Assembly (NCBI RefSeq): GCF_020859565.1
Contig: NZ_JAJHUO010000002.1
Span: forward strand, 235,389-282,258
Direction: 5' to 3'
From: Saccharothrix luteola
Lineage (GTDB): Bacteria > Actinomycetota > Actinomycetes > Mycobacteriales > Pseudonocardiaceae
Length of the DNA stretch: 46,870 nt
In this document: in pieces, positions 24,519 to 32,081 of the stretch
Numbering within the stretch: the first letter of the stretch is position 1
How the letters are laid out: the number at the start of each line of letters is the position of its first letter
Translations under genes and position numbers: made by a program
The notes under the pieces: generated by a model
What the model was told of the DNA's origin: nothing
Databases searched by the model: none
What the model saw: the letters and a program-made list of their open reading frames with translations, nothing else

Positions 24519-25900
24519 TGCTGCTGTCGACCGTCCTCCTCGTGCCCTGGGTGTCGGGCGCCGTGCTCGTGGCGTTGGACGGGCGGCGGCGGGTGGTCGC
24601 GTGGCTCGCCGTCGCGTCCCTCGTGGTCACGCTCACCGCGCTGGGCGTGCTCGCCGCGGACGTGTTCGACGGCGGCGATCGGCAGGTCGTGACCGGTGGC
24701 TGGCCCGCCGGCGTGGGCATCGTGCTGCGAGCGGACGCCCTGGGTGTCGTCTTCGCGTTGCTCTCGGTCCTCGTGCTGCTGGCCGCCGCCGCTCACGAGG
24801 CGGCGGGCGGGGTGCGGTCGCGGACCTTCCCCGGCCTGGTCGTGCTGCTCGGCGCCGGGTTGACCGGGCTGTTCGTCACGGCCGACGTGTTCTCCTTCTA
24901 CGTCTTCTTCGAGCTCGCGATGACCGCCTCGTACGCGCTCAGCGCCTACGGTGGCAAGCGGCGCCAGCTGCGGGCGGCGCTGGTGTTCACCGCGGTCAAC
25001 CTGCTGGGCTCGTTCGTCTTCCTGCTGTCCGTGGCGGGCGCCTACCGGGTGACCGGCGCGCTGGCGATGGATCAGGTGGCCGCTCGCGTGCTCGGGGTCA
25101 ACCCCAACGCGGCGGGCCTGATCGCGGCCGGGTTCTTCATCGCGTTCAGCGTGAAGCTCGGCCTGTTCCCCTTCCACTTCTGGCTGCCCACCGTCTACGC
25201 CGGGGCACGGCCCTCGGTCGCGGCCATCCTCAGCGGCGCCGTGGCGAACATCGGCGCCTACGGCCTGCTGCGCTTCGGCGCCGACCTGTTCCCCGAGCAG
25301 TTGCGGCTCGCCGGCGTCGCGCTCGTCGTCCTGGGGGCCGCCTCGATCGTCTACGGCGGGGTGCTGGCGGTCGCCCGCGGCGACGCCGCCGAGACGCTGG
25401 CCTACTCCGCGATCGGGCAGGTCGGGTACGTGCTGGTCGCGCTGGGCGTCGGCGGGCCCGTCGGGCTGGTGGCCGCGGTGCTCTACAGCGTGATCAACTC
25501 GCTGAACAAGGCGCTGCTGTTCCTGGCCTCGGGGGTGCGGGGCGCGGCGGTCGCGGCGGCGTTCGCGGTCGGGGCGCTCAGCGTGGCGGGCGTGCCGCCG
25601 GCGGCGGGGTTCGTCGGCAAGCTGGAGCTGTTCCGCACCGGGATCGTGGCCGGCAGCGTCGCTCTCGTCGTGCTGCTCCTGGTGGGCAGCGCTCTGTCGC
25701 TGGTCTACATGTTCCAGGTGTACCAACGCCGGTTCTGGCGTCCGGACCCGCAGGCGACCGGTGCGACGAGCCCACTGCCGCAGCGGCTGTTCACGGCGGC
25801 GTTGGCGCTGCTGGTGCTCGCCGCGGGGTTGTGGCCCGAGCCGCTGCTCGTGCTCAGCGACCGGGCCGTCGACGCCCTGCTCGCCGCGGACACCGAATGA
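24518..25900 (+). CDS. mrpD: Mrp antiporter subunit D
   Basis: The 460-residue NuoM/N-like antiporter subunit has about 13-14 helices. It contains FFELAMTASYALSAYG with the conserved Glu of transmembrane helix 5, KLGLFPFHFWLPTVYAGA with the pathway Lys, and SGAVANIGAYGLLR. It works with MrpA as the ion-translocating pair. The ATG at 24518 overlaps the mrpC TGA, and its own stop overlaps an ATG 15 bases before mrpE, so spacing in the operon is tight throughout. Confidence 0.92.
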   Translation: MLLSTVLLVPWVSGAVLVALDGRRRVVAWLAVASLVVTLTALGVLAADVFDGGDRQVVTGGWPAGVGIVLRADALGVVFALLSVLVLLAAAAHEAAGGVRSRTFPGLVVLLGAGLTGLFVTADVFSFYVFFELAMTASYALSAYGGKRRQLRAALVFTAVNLLGSFVFLLSVAGAYRVTGALAMDQVAARVLGVNPNAAGLIAAGFFIAFSVKLGLFPFHFWLPTVYAGARPSVAAILSGAVANIGAYGLLRFGADLFPEQLRLAGVALVVLGAASIVYGGVLAVARGDAAETLAYSAIGQVGYVLVALGVGGPVGLVAAVLYSVINSLNKALLFLASGVRGAAVAAAFAVGALSVAGVPPAAGFVGKLELFRTGIVAGSVALVVLLLVGSALSLVYMFQVYQRRFWRPDPQATGATSPLPQRLFTAALALLVLAAGLWPEPLLVLSDRAVDALLAADTE

Positions 25901-25914
25901 CAAGGGAGGTCGCA

Positions 25915-26409
25915 ATGTTGCCCGTGTTGCTCCGCGTCGTCGCGCTCACCTCGGTCTACCTGCTGGCGTTGACGAGCCTGCGTCCCGGTGACGTCCTCAT
26001 CGGACTCCTGCTGTCCACGCTGCTCGTCGTCGTGGCCGGGCGGGTCCGCCCGAACGCACCGCCGCCGACCCCGCCCGCGGCGCTGGGCCGCCGGCTGGCG
26101 GGCGTGCCGGCGCTGGTCGGCGGGACGTTGGTCGACCTCGCGGTCGGCACCTGGCGGACCGCCGTGACCCTCGTCGGCCCGAGTTCGGCCACGCCCGGGC
26201 TCGTCGAGGTGCCCATACCCCGCACGGGACCCGTCCCGGCCGCGGCCTGGGCGGTGCGGGTCGGCTTCGTGCCGGACAGCGTGGTCGTCGAGGTCGACGA
26301 GGAGCGGGGCCGGATGCTGCTGCACGTGCTCGACACGCGTGACCCCGAGGCCGTGGCCGCCGCCCAGCACGACTCCTACCGGCGGCGCCAGCGCCGCGTC
26401 TTCCCCTGA
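25915..26409 (+). CDS. mrpE: Mrp antiporter subunit E
   Basis: The 164-residue protein has two N-terminal helices and a soluble C-terminal domain (VGFVPDSVVVEVDEERGRMLLHVLD), typical of MrpE/MnhE. I chose ATG 25915 because AAGGGAGG lies five bases before it. An in-frame ATG at 25897 overlaps the mrpD stop and is possible. MrpE is needed for assembly and maximal activity of the complex but does not itself carry the ion path. Confidence 0.88.
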   Translation: MLPVLLRVVALTSVYLLALTSLRPGDVLIGLLLSTLLVVVAGRVRPNAPPPTPPAALGRRLAGVPALVGGTLVDLAVGTWRTAVTLVGPSSATPGLVEVPIPRTGPVPAAAWAVRVGFVPDSVVVEVDEERGRMLLHVLDTRDPEAVAAAQHDSYRRRQRRVFP

Positions 26410-26414
26410 CCGCC

Positions 26415-26684
26415 ATGCCCGCCGTCATCGTCGTCCCCGCCCTGTTCTGGGTGACGCTGCTGCTGGTCGCCGGCGGCCTGTCGTTGATCCGCGCCCGTGA
26501 CGTGCTGCAACGCGTCGTGGCGCTCGACCTGCTCGCGACGATCGTCATCGCGCTGCTGGCCCTGCTGTCCTACCTGCGGGGGCAGGCGTACTACCTGGAC
26601 GCCGCCGTGGCCCTGGCCCTGCTGTCGTTCATCGCCACCGTGGCGGCGGCCCGCTACCTCGACTCCGGGGGTCCGTTCGGATGA
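26415..26684 (+). CDS. mrpF: Mrp antiporter subunit F
   Basis: The 89-residue, three-helix protein has the MrpF/MnhF pattern (SLIRARDVLQRVVALDLLATIVIAL, LDAAVALALLSFIATVAAARYL) with a conserved Asp in the second helix. It starts five bases after mrpE and overlaps mrpG by ATGA. Confidence 0.9.
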   Translation: MPAVIVVPALFWVTLLLVAGGLSLIRARDVLQRVVALDLLATIVIALLALLSYLRGQAYYLDAAVALALLSFIATVAAARYLDSGGPFG

Positions 26685-27025
26685 TCTCGGTCCTGCTCGA
26701 CGTGCTCGGCGGCGCACTGCTCCTGCTGGGCCTGGCGCTGCTGACGGTCAGCCTCGCCGGTGTCCTCCGGCTACCCGACACCTTCGTCCAGCTGCACGCC
26801 CAGGGGCTGGCCACCGGACCCGGCGTGATCGCGATCCTGGCGTCGTCGATCGCGACCGAGGACGCCACGATCATCACCTTCGCCGTGCTCGCGATCGCGT
26901 TCGTCGCGCTCACCTCGCCGGTGGCGGGCCACGCGCTCGCCCGTGCCGCCCACCGACTCGGCAGCCGCAACGCGCGCGGGACCGACGACGGGGGCGACGG
27001 TGACGGGGAACGTCCCCCCGGCTAG
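26681..27025 (+). CDS. mrpG: Mrp antiporter subunit G
   Basis: The 114-residue protein has three hydrophobic segments and the MrpG signature GVLRLPDTFVQLHAQG, after which the chain normally reads through a polar loop as here. It closes the mrpABCDEFG set, so the complete seven-subunit complex can be made from this locus. The final 20 residues are Gly/Asp-rich. Its TAG stop shares bases with the stop codon of the convergent TerC gene. Confidence 0.9.
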   Translation: MISVLLDVLGGALLLLGLALLTVSLAGVLRLPDTFVQLHAQGLATGPGVIAILASSIATEDATIITFAVLAIAFVALTSPVAGHALARAAHRLGSRNARGTDDGGDGDGERPPG

Positions 27026-28197
27026 GTCCTGGCGTGCGCCTCGTGAGCGCGCTTGAGCAAGGCCATCAGCTTCTCCTCTTCCCGGATCCGGGCCCGGTAC
27101 TTCTCGGGGAGCTGCTTGAGCGTCGCCTCCTCGGCGAGCAGCGCGCTGAAGACCTCCGCGCGGCGGGCGGGGTCCGTCTCGATGTCCAGGTACTCGATGG
27201 CGTGCCGGCGGGCGGAGGCGATCACGTTCTGCGCCCTGCCCCACTGGCTGGTCATGGACGCGACGACGGTGACGAGCAGGACGCCGATGATCACGCTCAG
27301 GGACAGCCCGGTGCTGATCTCCACCACGTGCACCGGCTGCCCGTTGTTGATGAACGGCACGTTGTTCTCGTGCAGGGCGTGCAGGATGAGCTTCACGCCG
27401 ATGAACCCCAGGATCACCGCCAGCCCGTAGGCCAGGTAGACCAGCCGGTTGAGCAGCCCGTCGATGAGGAAGTACAGCTGGCGCAGCCCCAGCAGCGAGA
27501 ACGCGGTGGCGGTGAACACGAGGTAGACGTTCTGCGTCAGCCCGAAGATGGCCGGGATGGAGTCCAGCGCGAACAGGATGTCCGTGCCGCCGATGGCGAC
27601 CATCACCAGCAGCATCGGCGTCATGGCCCGCCGGCCGTCCACGACGGTGAACAGCCGGTCGCCGTCGTAGGTGTCGGTGGTGTGGAACAGCTTCCTGGCG
27701 ATCCGGATCACGATGTTGTCCGCCGAGTGGCTGTCCTCGCCTTCCGGCTTGAGCAGGTTGCCCGCGGTGACCAGCAGGATCACGCCGAAGAGGTAGAAGA
27801 CCCAGGCGAACAGGTTGATGAGCGCGGCGCCGAGCAGGATGAAGCCGCCGCGCGCGATCAGCGAGAAGACGATCCCGAACAGCAGGACCTTCTGCTGGTC
27901 GGCCCGGGGCACCTTGAAGCTGGACATGATGATCAGGAAGACGAAGAGGTTGTCGACCGACAGGGCCTTCTCCGTCACGTACCCGGCGAAGTACTCCGTG
28001 CCCATCGTGGAGCCGCCGAAGACGAACACCCCGACCCCGAAGAGGATCGCGATCCCGACGTAGAGGGCCGACCACAGCCCCGCCTCGCGCAGGCTCGGCG
28101 CGTGCGCCTTGCGCACGTGCGCCACGAAGTCGAACAGCAGCAGGCCGGCGATCGCGGCGATCGTCACCCACCAGACGACCTGGGGCACATCATCCAC
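27022..28197 (-). CDS. TerC-family membrane protein (metal export/tellurium resistance type)
   Basis: The predicted 391-residue protein has about nine helices. Conserved TerC acidic motifs are present: SVDNLFVFLIIMSSF, where the Asp-Asn lies in a helix, and GTDILFALDSIPAIFG. TerC/Alx proteins are linked to manganese efflux or cotranslational metallation of exported proteins. The C-terminal 60 residues are charged and cytoplasmic. GTG 28197 (VDDVPQVVWW) matches where family members begin. GTG 28245 would add 16 unlikely residues. The stop codon overlaps that of mrpG on the other strand, so both genes end in the same four bases. I did not recognise a manganese riboswitch upstream. Confidence 0.85.
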   Translation of the reverse strand: MDDVPQVVWWVTIAAIAGLLLFDFVAHVRKAHAPSLREAGLWSALYVGIAILFGVGVFVFGGSTMGTEYFAGYVTEKALSVDNLFVFLIIMSSFKVPRADQQKVLLFGIVFSLIARGGFILLGAALINLFAWVFYLFGVILLVTAGNLLKPEGEDSHSADNIVIRIARKLFHTTDTYDGDRLFTVVDGRRAMTPMLLVMVAIGGTDILFALDSIPAIFGLTQNVYLVFTATAFSLLGLRQLYFLIDGLLNRLVYLAYGLAVILGFIGVKLILHALHENNVPFINNGQPVHVVEISTGLSLSVIIGVLLVTVVASMTSQWGRAQNVIASARRHAIEYLDIETDPARRAEVFSALLAEEATLKQLPEKYRARIREEEKLMALLKRAHEAHART

Positions 28198-28581
28198 CGG
28201 CTTCGTCCACTCTCTCCGCGCCGAACTCGCCGCCCAGAGGACCACAGGCCGTCATCACCCGCAACCGGGGCGGTGTCGGCGATGTCGTGTCGCGGCGCCG
28301 TCCACAGTGGATGGCACGAAGCGGGTGGCGGGCGCCGGAGCCGAACCGGTGGTCGAGGCGGCACACCCCCACCGCGCCGCCTCCGCGTTGGCCGGTTGTC
28401 GCTGAGGTCGGGGCGTCGTTCACTGGAACGGGTGAGTGCGTGCCGACGGTGGCGGCAACCCGGTCGCCGTGGCGGGCGCCGGCACGTCGAGGTCGGTGAC
28501 GGCCGGCGCACCCGTGACGACTGCTCGTGTTCTGGTGGGGTGGGATGGCACCGCGCGCCGCGGCGGCGCGTTCAAGTGGGT
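28198..28581. other. Divergent intergenic region, no feature recognised
   Basis: This gap separates the divergent TerC and Trp-rich genes. It must hold both promoters, but I could not identify convincing -35/-10 pairs. A GGAGAGAG stretch on the minus strand about 20 bases before the TerC start may be its ribosome site. Translations across the gap are Arg/Pro-rich shadows. Confidence 0.4.
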
Positions 28582-29535
28582 GTGAACGGGGGGAACGAGA
28601 TCGACGAGCAGCCTCAGCCGCCGCGTTGGGCGGTGTGGGTGGCGCGCGCCGTGGCCGTGGTGATCGTGGTGCCGGTGCGGTTGGCGTGGGAGTGGCTCAA
28701 GGTCGTCGGCCGGGTCGTGCGGCGGTTCGTGCTGCGCCCGGTGGCGGCGGTGGCGAAGTGGGTCTGGGCGGTCGTCCGCGCGGTGGGCCGGTGGGTCTTC
28801 GTGCCGCTCGGCGCCGGGCTGCGGTGGGTGGCCGGTGCGGTCGGCTCCGCGCTGCGGTGGGTCGGCGGGGTGCTCGTGCGGTACGTGGTCAGGCCGCTCG
28901 GGGTGGCGCTGCGGGCCGTCTTCGAGGTGGTGGACCGGGTGCTCGCGGTGGTGGGCGCCGGGGTGCGGTGGGTGTTGCGGGCGCTGGCGCGGTTCGTGCT
29001 GCGGCCGGTCGGCCGCCTGCTGGGCCGGCTGTTCGCGCCGGTCGGTCGGTGGTTGCGGACGGCGGACGTGGCGGTCGAGGACTTCGTGCGCTGGGCGGCC
29101 GCCGCGGTCGGGTGGGTGCTGCGGGTGGTGGTGCGGAAGCCGCTGGCGTGGTGTTGGCGGACGCTCGTCGTGGGGCCTTCGCGCTGGTTGTGGCGGGAAG
29201 TGGTCGTGCGGGGCGCGCGGGCTCTCTGGTGGCTGGTGCGGCTCCTCGCGCGGGCGCTGATCTGGGCGTTCCGCCTGGTGGGGCGGGTCGTCGGGGTCTT
29301 CGGGGACGCCCTGGTGTGGGCTTGGCGGCTGCTGGCGCGGGTGTTCCGCGCGGTGGTGGTGCCGCCGGTCCGGTGGGTCTACCGGGTGGTGTTGGCGCCC
29401 GTCGGCCGGGCGATCAGACACGTCTGGCGCGCCGTCGTGGTCGCGCCGGCGCGGTGGGTGCGCCGGTCGGTGGTCGAGCCGGTGCGGTTGGCCGGTCGGC
29501 GGGTGCGCGCCGCGTTCGGCGGACGTCAGCCCTAA
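28582..29535 (+). CDS. Trp/Arg/Val-rich repeat protein of unknown function
   Basis: The predicted 317-residue protein contains about 25 tryptophans and many Arg and Val, with very few acidic residues after the first 15. It is built from degenerate units of about 20-25 residues of the form hydrophobic-Arg-Trp-Val, then R-x-hhL-x-P-V-G-R. Examples are FVLRPVGRLLGRLFAPVGRW, VVVPPVRWVYRVVLAPVGRA and VVVAPARWVRRSVVEPVRL. The pattern suggests amphipathic, membrane-surface helices broken by Pro-Val/Leu turns. I recall similar unnamed proteins in streptomycetes but no function. The short acidic N-terminus (NEIDEQPQPP) precedes the first unit. GTG 28582 and GTG 28576 are both possible starts, and neither has a good ribosome site. 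Its stop overlaps that of the GDSL gene. Confidence 0.6.
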   Translation: MNGGNEIDEQPQPPRWAVWVARAVAVVIVVPVRLAWEWLKVVGRVVRRFVLRPVAAVAKWVWAVVRAVGRWVFVPLGAGLRWVAGAVGSALRWVGGVLVRYVVRPLGVALRAVFEVVDRVLAVVGAGVRWVLRALARFVLRPVGRLLGRLFAPVGRWLRTADVAVEDFVRWAAAAVGWVLRVVVRKPLAWCWRTLVVGPSRWLWREVVVRGARALWWLVRLLARALIWAFRLVGRVVGVFGDALVWAWRLLARVFRAVVVPPVRWVYRVVLAPVGRAIRHVWRAVVVAPARWVRRSVVEPVRLAGRRVRAAFGGRQP

Positions 29536-30419
29536 CGGGCGGCGAGCACGGCGGTGGCGATCGCCTCGTGGCCGGCGGGCGTGGGGTGCACGTCGGTCTG
29601 CTCGCAGAAGTACGTCAGCTCGCAGACCTTCGCCACCGGGGTCGGTATCGGGCCGTAGACGGGGTCCTGGGTGGTCTCCGTCAACGGCCCGTAGCCGCCG
29701 GTCGTGGCGGTGACGTCGACGAACCGCGCCCCGACCTTCTCGTACTCGGACTTGAGGGCGGCGTTGAAGAAGTCGCGGAACAGCGACACCGACAGGCGGG
29801 CGAGGTCCCGGCCGTTCGGGAACGCGGGGGAGACCCACGCGCCGAGGAACACGTCCGGGTAGGTCAGGCCCACGATCGGGGTGTCGCCGGCGGCTTCGCG
29901 CAGGGCGGGCAGCGCGGCGGCGAGGTTGGTCCGGACGGCGGCCACCGCCTGGGACGCGCACGCCAGCGCGTCCTGCGTCCGTGCGCACGGCGCCAGGTCG
30001 TTGCCGCCGATCACCACGGTCACCAGGCCGATGCGTCCCTGGTGCTCGCGCAGCACCTGCACGGCCGCGTCGAGCTGGGTGCGGCCGGCGGGGTCAGGCG
30101 CGCCGGGGCCCCGGTTGCCGGGCGCGCAGCCGGGCTCGGCGCGCAGCTGCGCGGACGTGGCGCCGCTGCACGCGAGGTTGATCAACCGCAGGTCCGACCG
30201 CTCGGCGACGAGGTAGGCGAAGCCGGCACCGCCGGCGGGCGCGTTCGGCGGCCGGTAGCCCGTGGCGTAGGAGTCGCCCAGGGACACGTACACGCGGTCG
30301 CCGGGTGGCGTGCTGCTGGTGGTCGGCTCTGCCGTGGGTGGAGTCGTGGGCGCTCCGGCGCACGCTCCGAGCGCCGTCAGCAATACCCCGACCAGTGCGA
30401 CTCGCCGGAGTCCCGGCAC
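29532..30419 (-). CDS. SGNH/GDSL-family secreted lipoprotein hydrolase
   Basis: The 295-residue protein has a lipoprotein signal peptide with lipobox LGAC (Cys20). A Thr/Pro-rich linker comes next, then an SGNH esterase domain. The nucleophile is Ser50 in SLGDSYATG, the Gly/Asn blocks are LINLACSGAT and VIGGND (136-141), and the catalytic Asp276-His278 pair lies in DVHPTPAGH. It resembles the streptomycete extracellular lipases and esterases acting on lipids or acetylated sugars. GTG 30419 has a GGGAAGGGG site upstream. It is convergent with the Trp-rich gene and ends in the same bases. Confidence 0.9.
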   Translation of the reverse strand: MPGLRRVALVGVLLTALGACAGAPTTPPTAEPTTSSTPPGDRVYVSLGDSYATGYRPPNAPAGGAGFAYLVAERSDLRLINLACSGATSAQLRAEPGCAPGNRGPGAPDPAGRTQLDAAVQVLREHQGRIGLVTVVIGGNDLAPCARTQDALACASQAVAAVRTNLAAALPALREAAGDTPIVGLTYPDVFLGAWVSPAFPNGRDLARLSVSLFRDFFNAALKSEYEKVGARFVDVTATTGGYGPLTETTQDPVYGPIPTPVAKVCELTYFCEQTDVHPTPAGHEAIATAVLAAR

Positions 30420-30500
30420 GTCAACCCCTTCCCGCCCGTCATGTCCCGACCACCCAGGCTACCGCCCGGTGGCGCGGTCCACCTGCCGTCCACTGTGGAC

Positions 30501-31061
30501 TTACCCGATGGTCGCGGCCCAGGCCCGGACGTCGTCCAGGTGCTCCGGCCGCAGCCCGCGGCGGGGGTCGACGTGGCACAGGTTGGTCGGCACGCCCGCC
30601 CGTTGCCGGTCGAACCACGCCCGGGCCTCGTCGTACCCGACGTCGTGCTCGTCGTCGAGCCACGCCAACGGCCGCCCGCCGGCGAAACCCGAGACGGCCC
30701 GCCACTTCCAGCTGCCGTCGGGCTGCCACCCTGCGTCGTGGTCGAAGTCCGGGAACTCGATCACCGGCAACGCGGGCAGCCCGATGGCGGGCGCGACGAG
30801 CGTGTTCGCCAAGTGCATCCACGTCGTCGCCCACACCAGCTCCAGGCCGGTGTCGTCGGCCAACGTCCGCAGCAGGGAGCCGTGCCCGGGGTTCAGCCAC
30901 ACCCGCAGCCCCTTGTGCCGGCGGGCCTCACGGCCGGTGTGCCACGTGCCGCGCCGGGTGTGCCTGAACGTCCGGTAGCCGTCGGGGCGGCGGTGTGGTT
31001 TCGCGGCGTACGGGTTCAGCGGTCCGTCCACGTCCAGCAGCAGCAGTCCGCGCGTCGTCAT
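30501..31061 (-). CDS. HAD-like hydrolase domain protein
   Basis: The 186-residue protein begins with a HAD motif I, LLLLDVDGPLN, where Asp10 and Asp12 are the nucleophile and acid-base pair. A middle threonine in ELVWATTWMHLAN may be motif II, and LAWLDDEHD is a plausible late acidic motif. It lacks a clear cap domain. Actinomycete homologues are annotated only as HAD-domain proteins. The ATG at 31061 overlaps the stop of an 18-codon upstream ORF with a strong ribosome site, so it is probably translated by coupling. Confidence 0.75.
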   Translation of the reverse strand: MTTRGLLLLDVDGPLNPYAAKPHRRPDGYRTFRHTRRGTWHTGREARRHKGLRVWLNPGHGSLLRTLADDTGLELVWATTWMHLANTLVAPAIGLPALPVIEFPDFDHDAGWQPDGSWKWRAVSGFAGGRPLAWLDDEHDVGYDEARAWFDRQRAGVPTNLCHVDPRRGLRPEHLDDVRAWAATIG

Positions 31062-31114
31062 GTCGCCCGCCCGCGGAACCTCTGCCTCGCCGCGCGGTCG
31101 CGGTACTCGGTCAT
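31058..31114 (-). CDS. 18-residue upstream ORF coupled to the HAD gene
   Basis: Reading on the minus strand from ATG 31114, an 18-codon frame encodes a basic peptide (MTEYRDRAAR followed by QRFRGRAT). It ends in a TGA that overlaps the HAD ATG (ATGA). AGAAGGAGA lies just before its start and is a better ribosome site than any near the HAD gene itself. It could be a leader peptide or a translational-coupling device. No family is recognised. Confidence 0.45.
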   Translation of the reverse strand: MTEYRDRAARQRFRGRAT

Positions 31115-31138
31115 GCTCTCCTTCTGGAAGTGGTTGCC

Positions 31139-31180
31139 CGCGACACCGGCCGGTCGAAGGGGGCACCGGCCGGTGTCGCG
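31139..31180 (-). terminator. Perfect 16-bp stem-loop downstream of the VOC gene
   Basis: The arms CGCGACACCGGCCGGT (31139-31154) and ACCGGCCGGTGTCGCG (31165-31180) are perfectly complementary around a 10-nt loop. It begins 33 nt after the VOC stop and stands before the uORF/HAD unit, so it most likely ends the ArsR-VOC transcript. There is no T-tract, as is common in actinomycetes. Confidence 0.7.
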
Positions 31181-31213
31181 TGGTCCGAGGTGGACGGCAA
31201 CCGCCCCGGCGGG

Positions 31214-31600
31214 CTACTTGTACTGGGCGATCTGGATCAGGTTGCCGCAGGTGTCGTCCAGCACCGCGGTGACGACCGGGCCCATCTCCAAGGGCTCCTG
31301 GGTGAACCGCACGCCGAGCCCGCGCAGTCGGTCGTACTCGGCGCGCACGTCGTCCACGGCGAACGCGGTGGCCGGGATGCCGTCCGCGACCAGCGCGTCC
31401 TTGTACGGCTGCACCGCGGGGTGGCCGCTGGGCTCCAGCAGCAGTTCGGTGCCGTCGGGATCGTCGGGCGAGACCACGGTCAGCCAGCGGTCCTCGCCGA
31501 CCGGCACGTCGTTCTTCTTCACGAAGCCCAGCACGTCGGTGTAGAAGCTCAGGGCCTTGGCCTGGTCGTCGACGAAGACGCTGGACAGGTGGATCCTCAT
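31214..31600 (-). CDS. VOC-family (glyoxalase/bleomycin-resistance fold) protein
   Basis: The 128-residue protein has the two beta-alpha-beta-beta-beta modules of the VOC fold (LSSVFVDDQAKALSFYTDVL and ATAFAVDDVRAEYDRLRGLG), with a final DTCGNLIQIAQ strand where a metal-binding residue is expected. Such proteins can be glyoxalases, dioxygenases or antibiotic-binding proteins. The ATG at 31600 overlaps the ArsR stop, so the two are one operon. ArsR-VOC and ArsR-SRPBCC pairs are common in actinomycetes. No substrate can be assigned. Confidence 0.85.
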   Translation of the reverse strand: MRIHLSSVFVDDQAKALSFYTDVLGFVKKNDVPVGEDRWLTVVSPDDPDGTELLLEPSGHPAVQPYKDALVADGIPATAFAVDDVRAEYDRLRGLGVRFTQEPLEMGPVVTAVLDDTCGNLIQIAQYK

Positions 31601-31890
31601 GGGGTGTTCTCCGGTGCTTCGGGCCTGAGCCACCGCGTCACGATGAGCTCGAGCGGTTCGGTGTTCAACTCGTGGAACTTGTAGCGGCCCTCGCGCCGTG
31701 ACCGGACCAGGCCCGCGGCCTCCAGCACGGCCAGGTGCTGGCTGACCGCCTGCCTGGTCAGCCCCAGGTCGTACTTGGTCAGCAGTCGCGCGCAGATCTC
31801 GAACAGGGTCTGGCCGTCCCGTTCGACCAGCTCGTCGAGGATGCGCCGGCGGGTTCGGTCGGCCAGTGCCTTGAAGAGTTCTTCCGCCAC
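31597..31890 (-). CDS. ArsR-family transcriptional regulator
   Basis: The 97-residue winged-helix protein has an ArsR core, FKALADRTRRRILDELV, and the recognition helix TRQAVSQHLAVLEAAGLV at about 45-62. It then has the wing SRREGRYKFHEL. There is no CxC metal-binding motif in the alpha-3 helix, so metal sensing is unlikely. GTG 31890 is the only sensible start; the longer frame upstream is noncoding. It heads an operon with the VOC gene and probably represses itself through GCAAGT repeats just upstream. Confidence 0.85.
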   Translation of the reverse strand: MAEELFKALADRTRRRILDELVERDGQTLFEICARLLTKYDLGLTRQAVSQHLAVLEAAGLVRSRREGRYKFHELNTEPLELIVTRWLRPEAPENTP

Positions 31891-31903
31891 GACTCCACCA
31901 TAG

Positions 31904-31937
31904 GCAAGTGACGGCTTACGTGCAAGTGGGGACTTGC
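31904..31937. promoter_or_regulatory. Candidate ArsR operator: three GCAAGT elements
   Basis: GCAAGT occurs at 31904-31909 and 31922-31927, 18 bp apart on the same face, and its complement ACTTGC at 31932-31937. The last two form a perfect inverted repeat with a GGGG spacer. The array begins 14 bp from the ArsR start, which fits autorepression. Confidence 0.5.
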
Positions 31938-32046
31938 CTGTCGTCCTTGGCCTGGAATCTGACCGGTCAGGGTTGTGGGTCAGGGCTGGACGACCGGGGG
32001 AGTGGTGCGCGAGAGTCGAAGCCGGTGATCGGGCACGCGGGTCACC

Positions 32047-32060
32047 TGACAACGTTGTCA
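32047..32060. promoter_or_regulatory. LacI-type palindromic operator before the GH92 gene
   Basis: TGACAACGTTGTCA is a perfect 14-bp palindrome with the central CG typical of LacI-family operators. It lies 21 bp before the GH92 ATG and just before its AGAGAGG ribosome site. A second, 12-of-14 match, GGACAACGTTGACA, is inside the gene at 32408-32421. No LacI gene is in the window, so the regulator would act from elsewhere. Confidence 0.65.
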
Positions 32061-32081
32061 CCCAGAGAGGTCCCCCTGCCG

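Noticed and set aside
27034..28581. Plus-strand frame upstream of the Trp-rich gene, open through the TerC region
   Set aside because: It is the antisense of TerC and reads as His/Gln/Arg/Asp-rich sequence without features.
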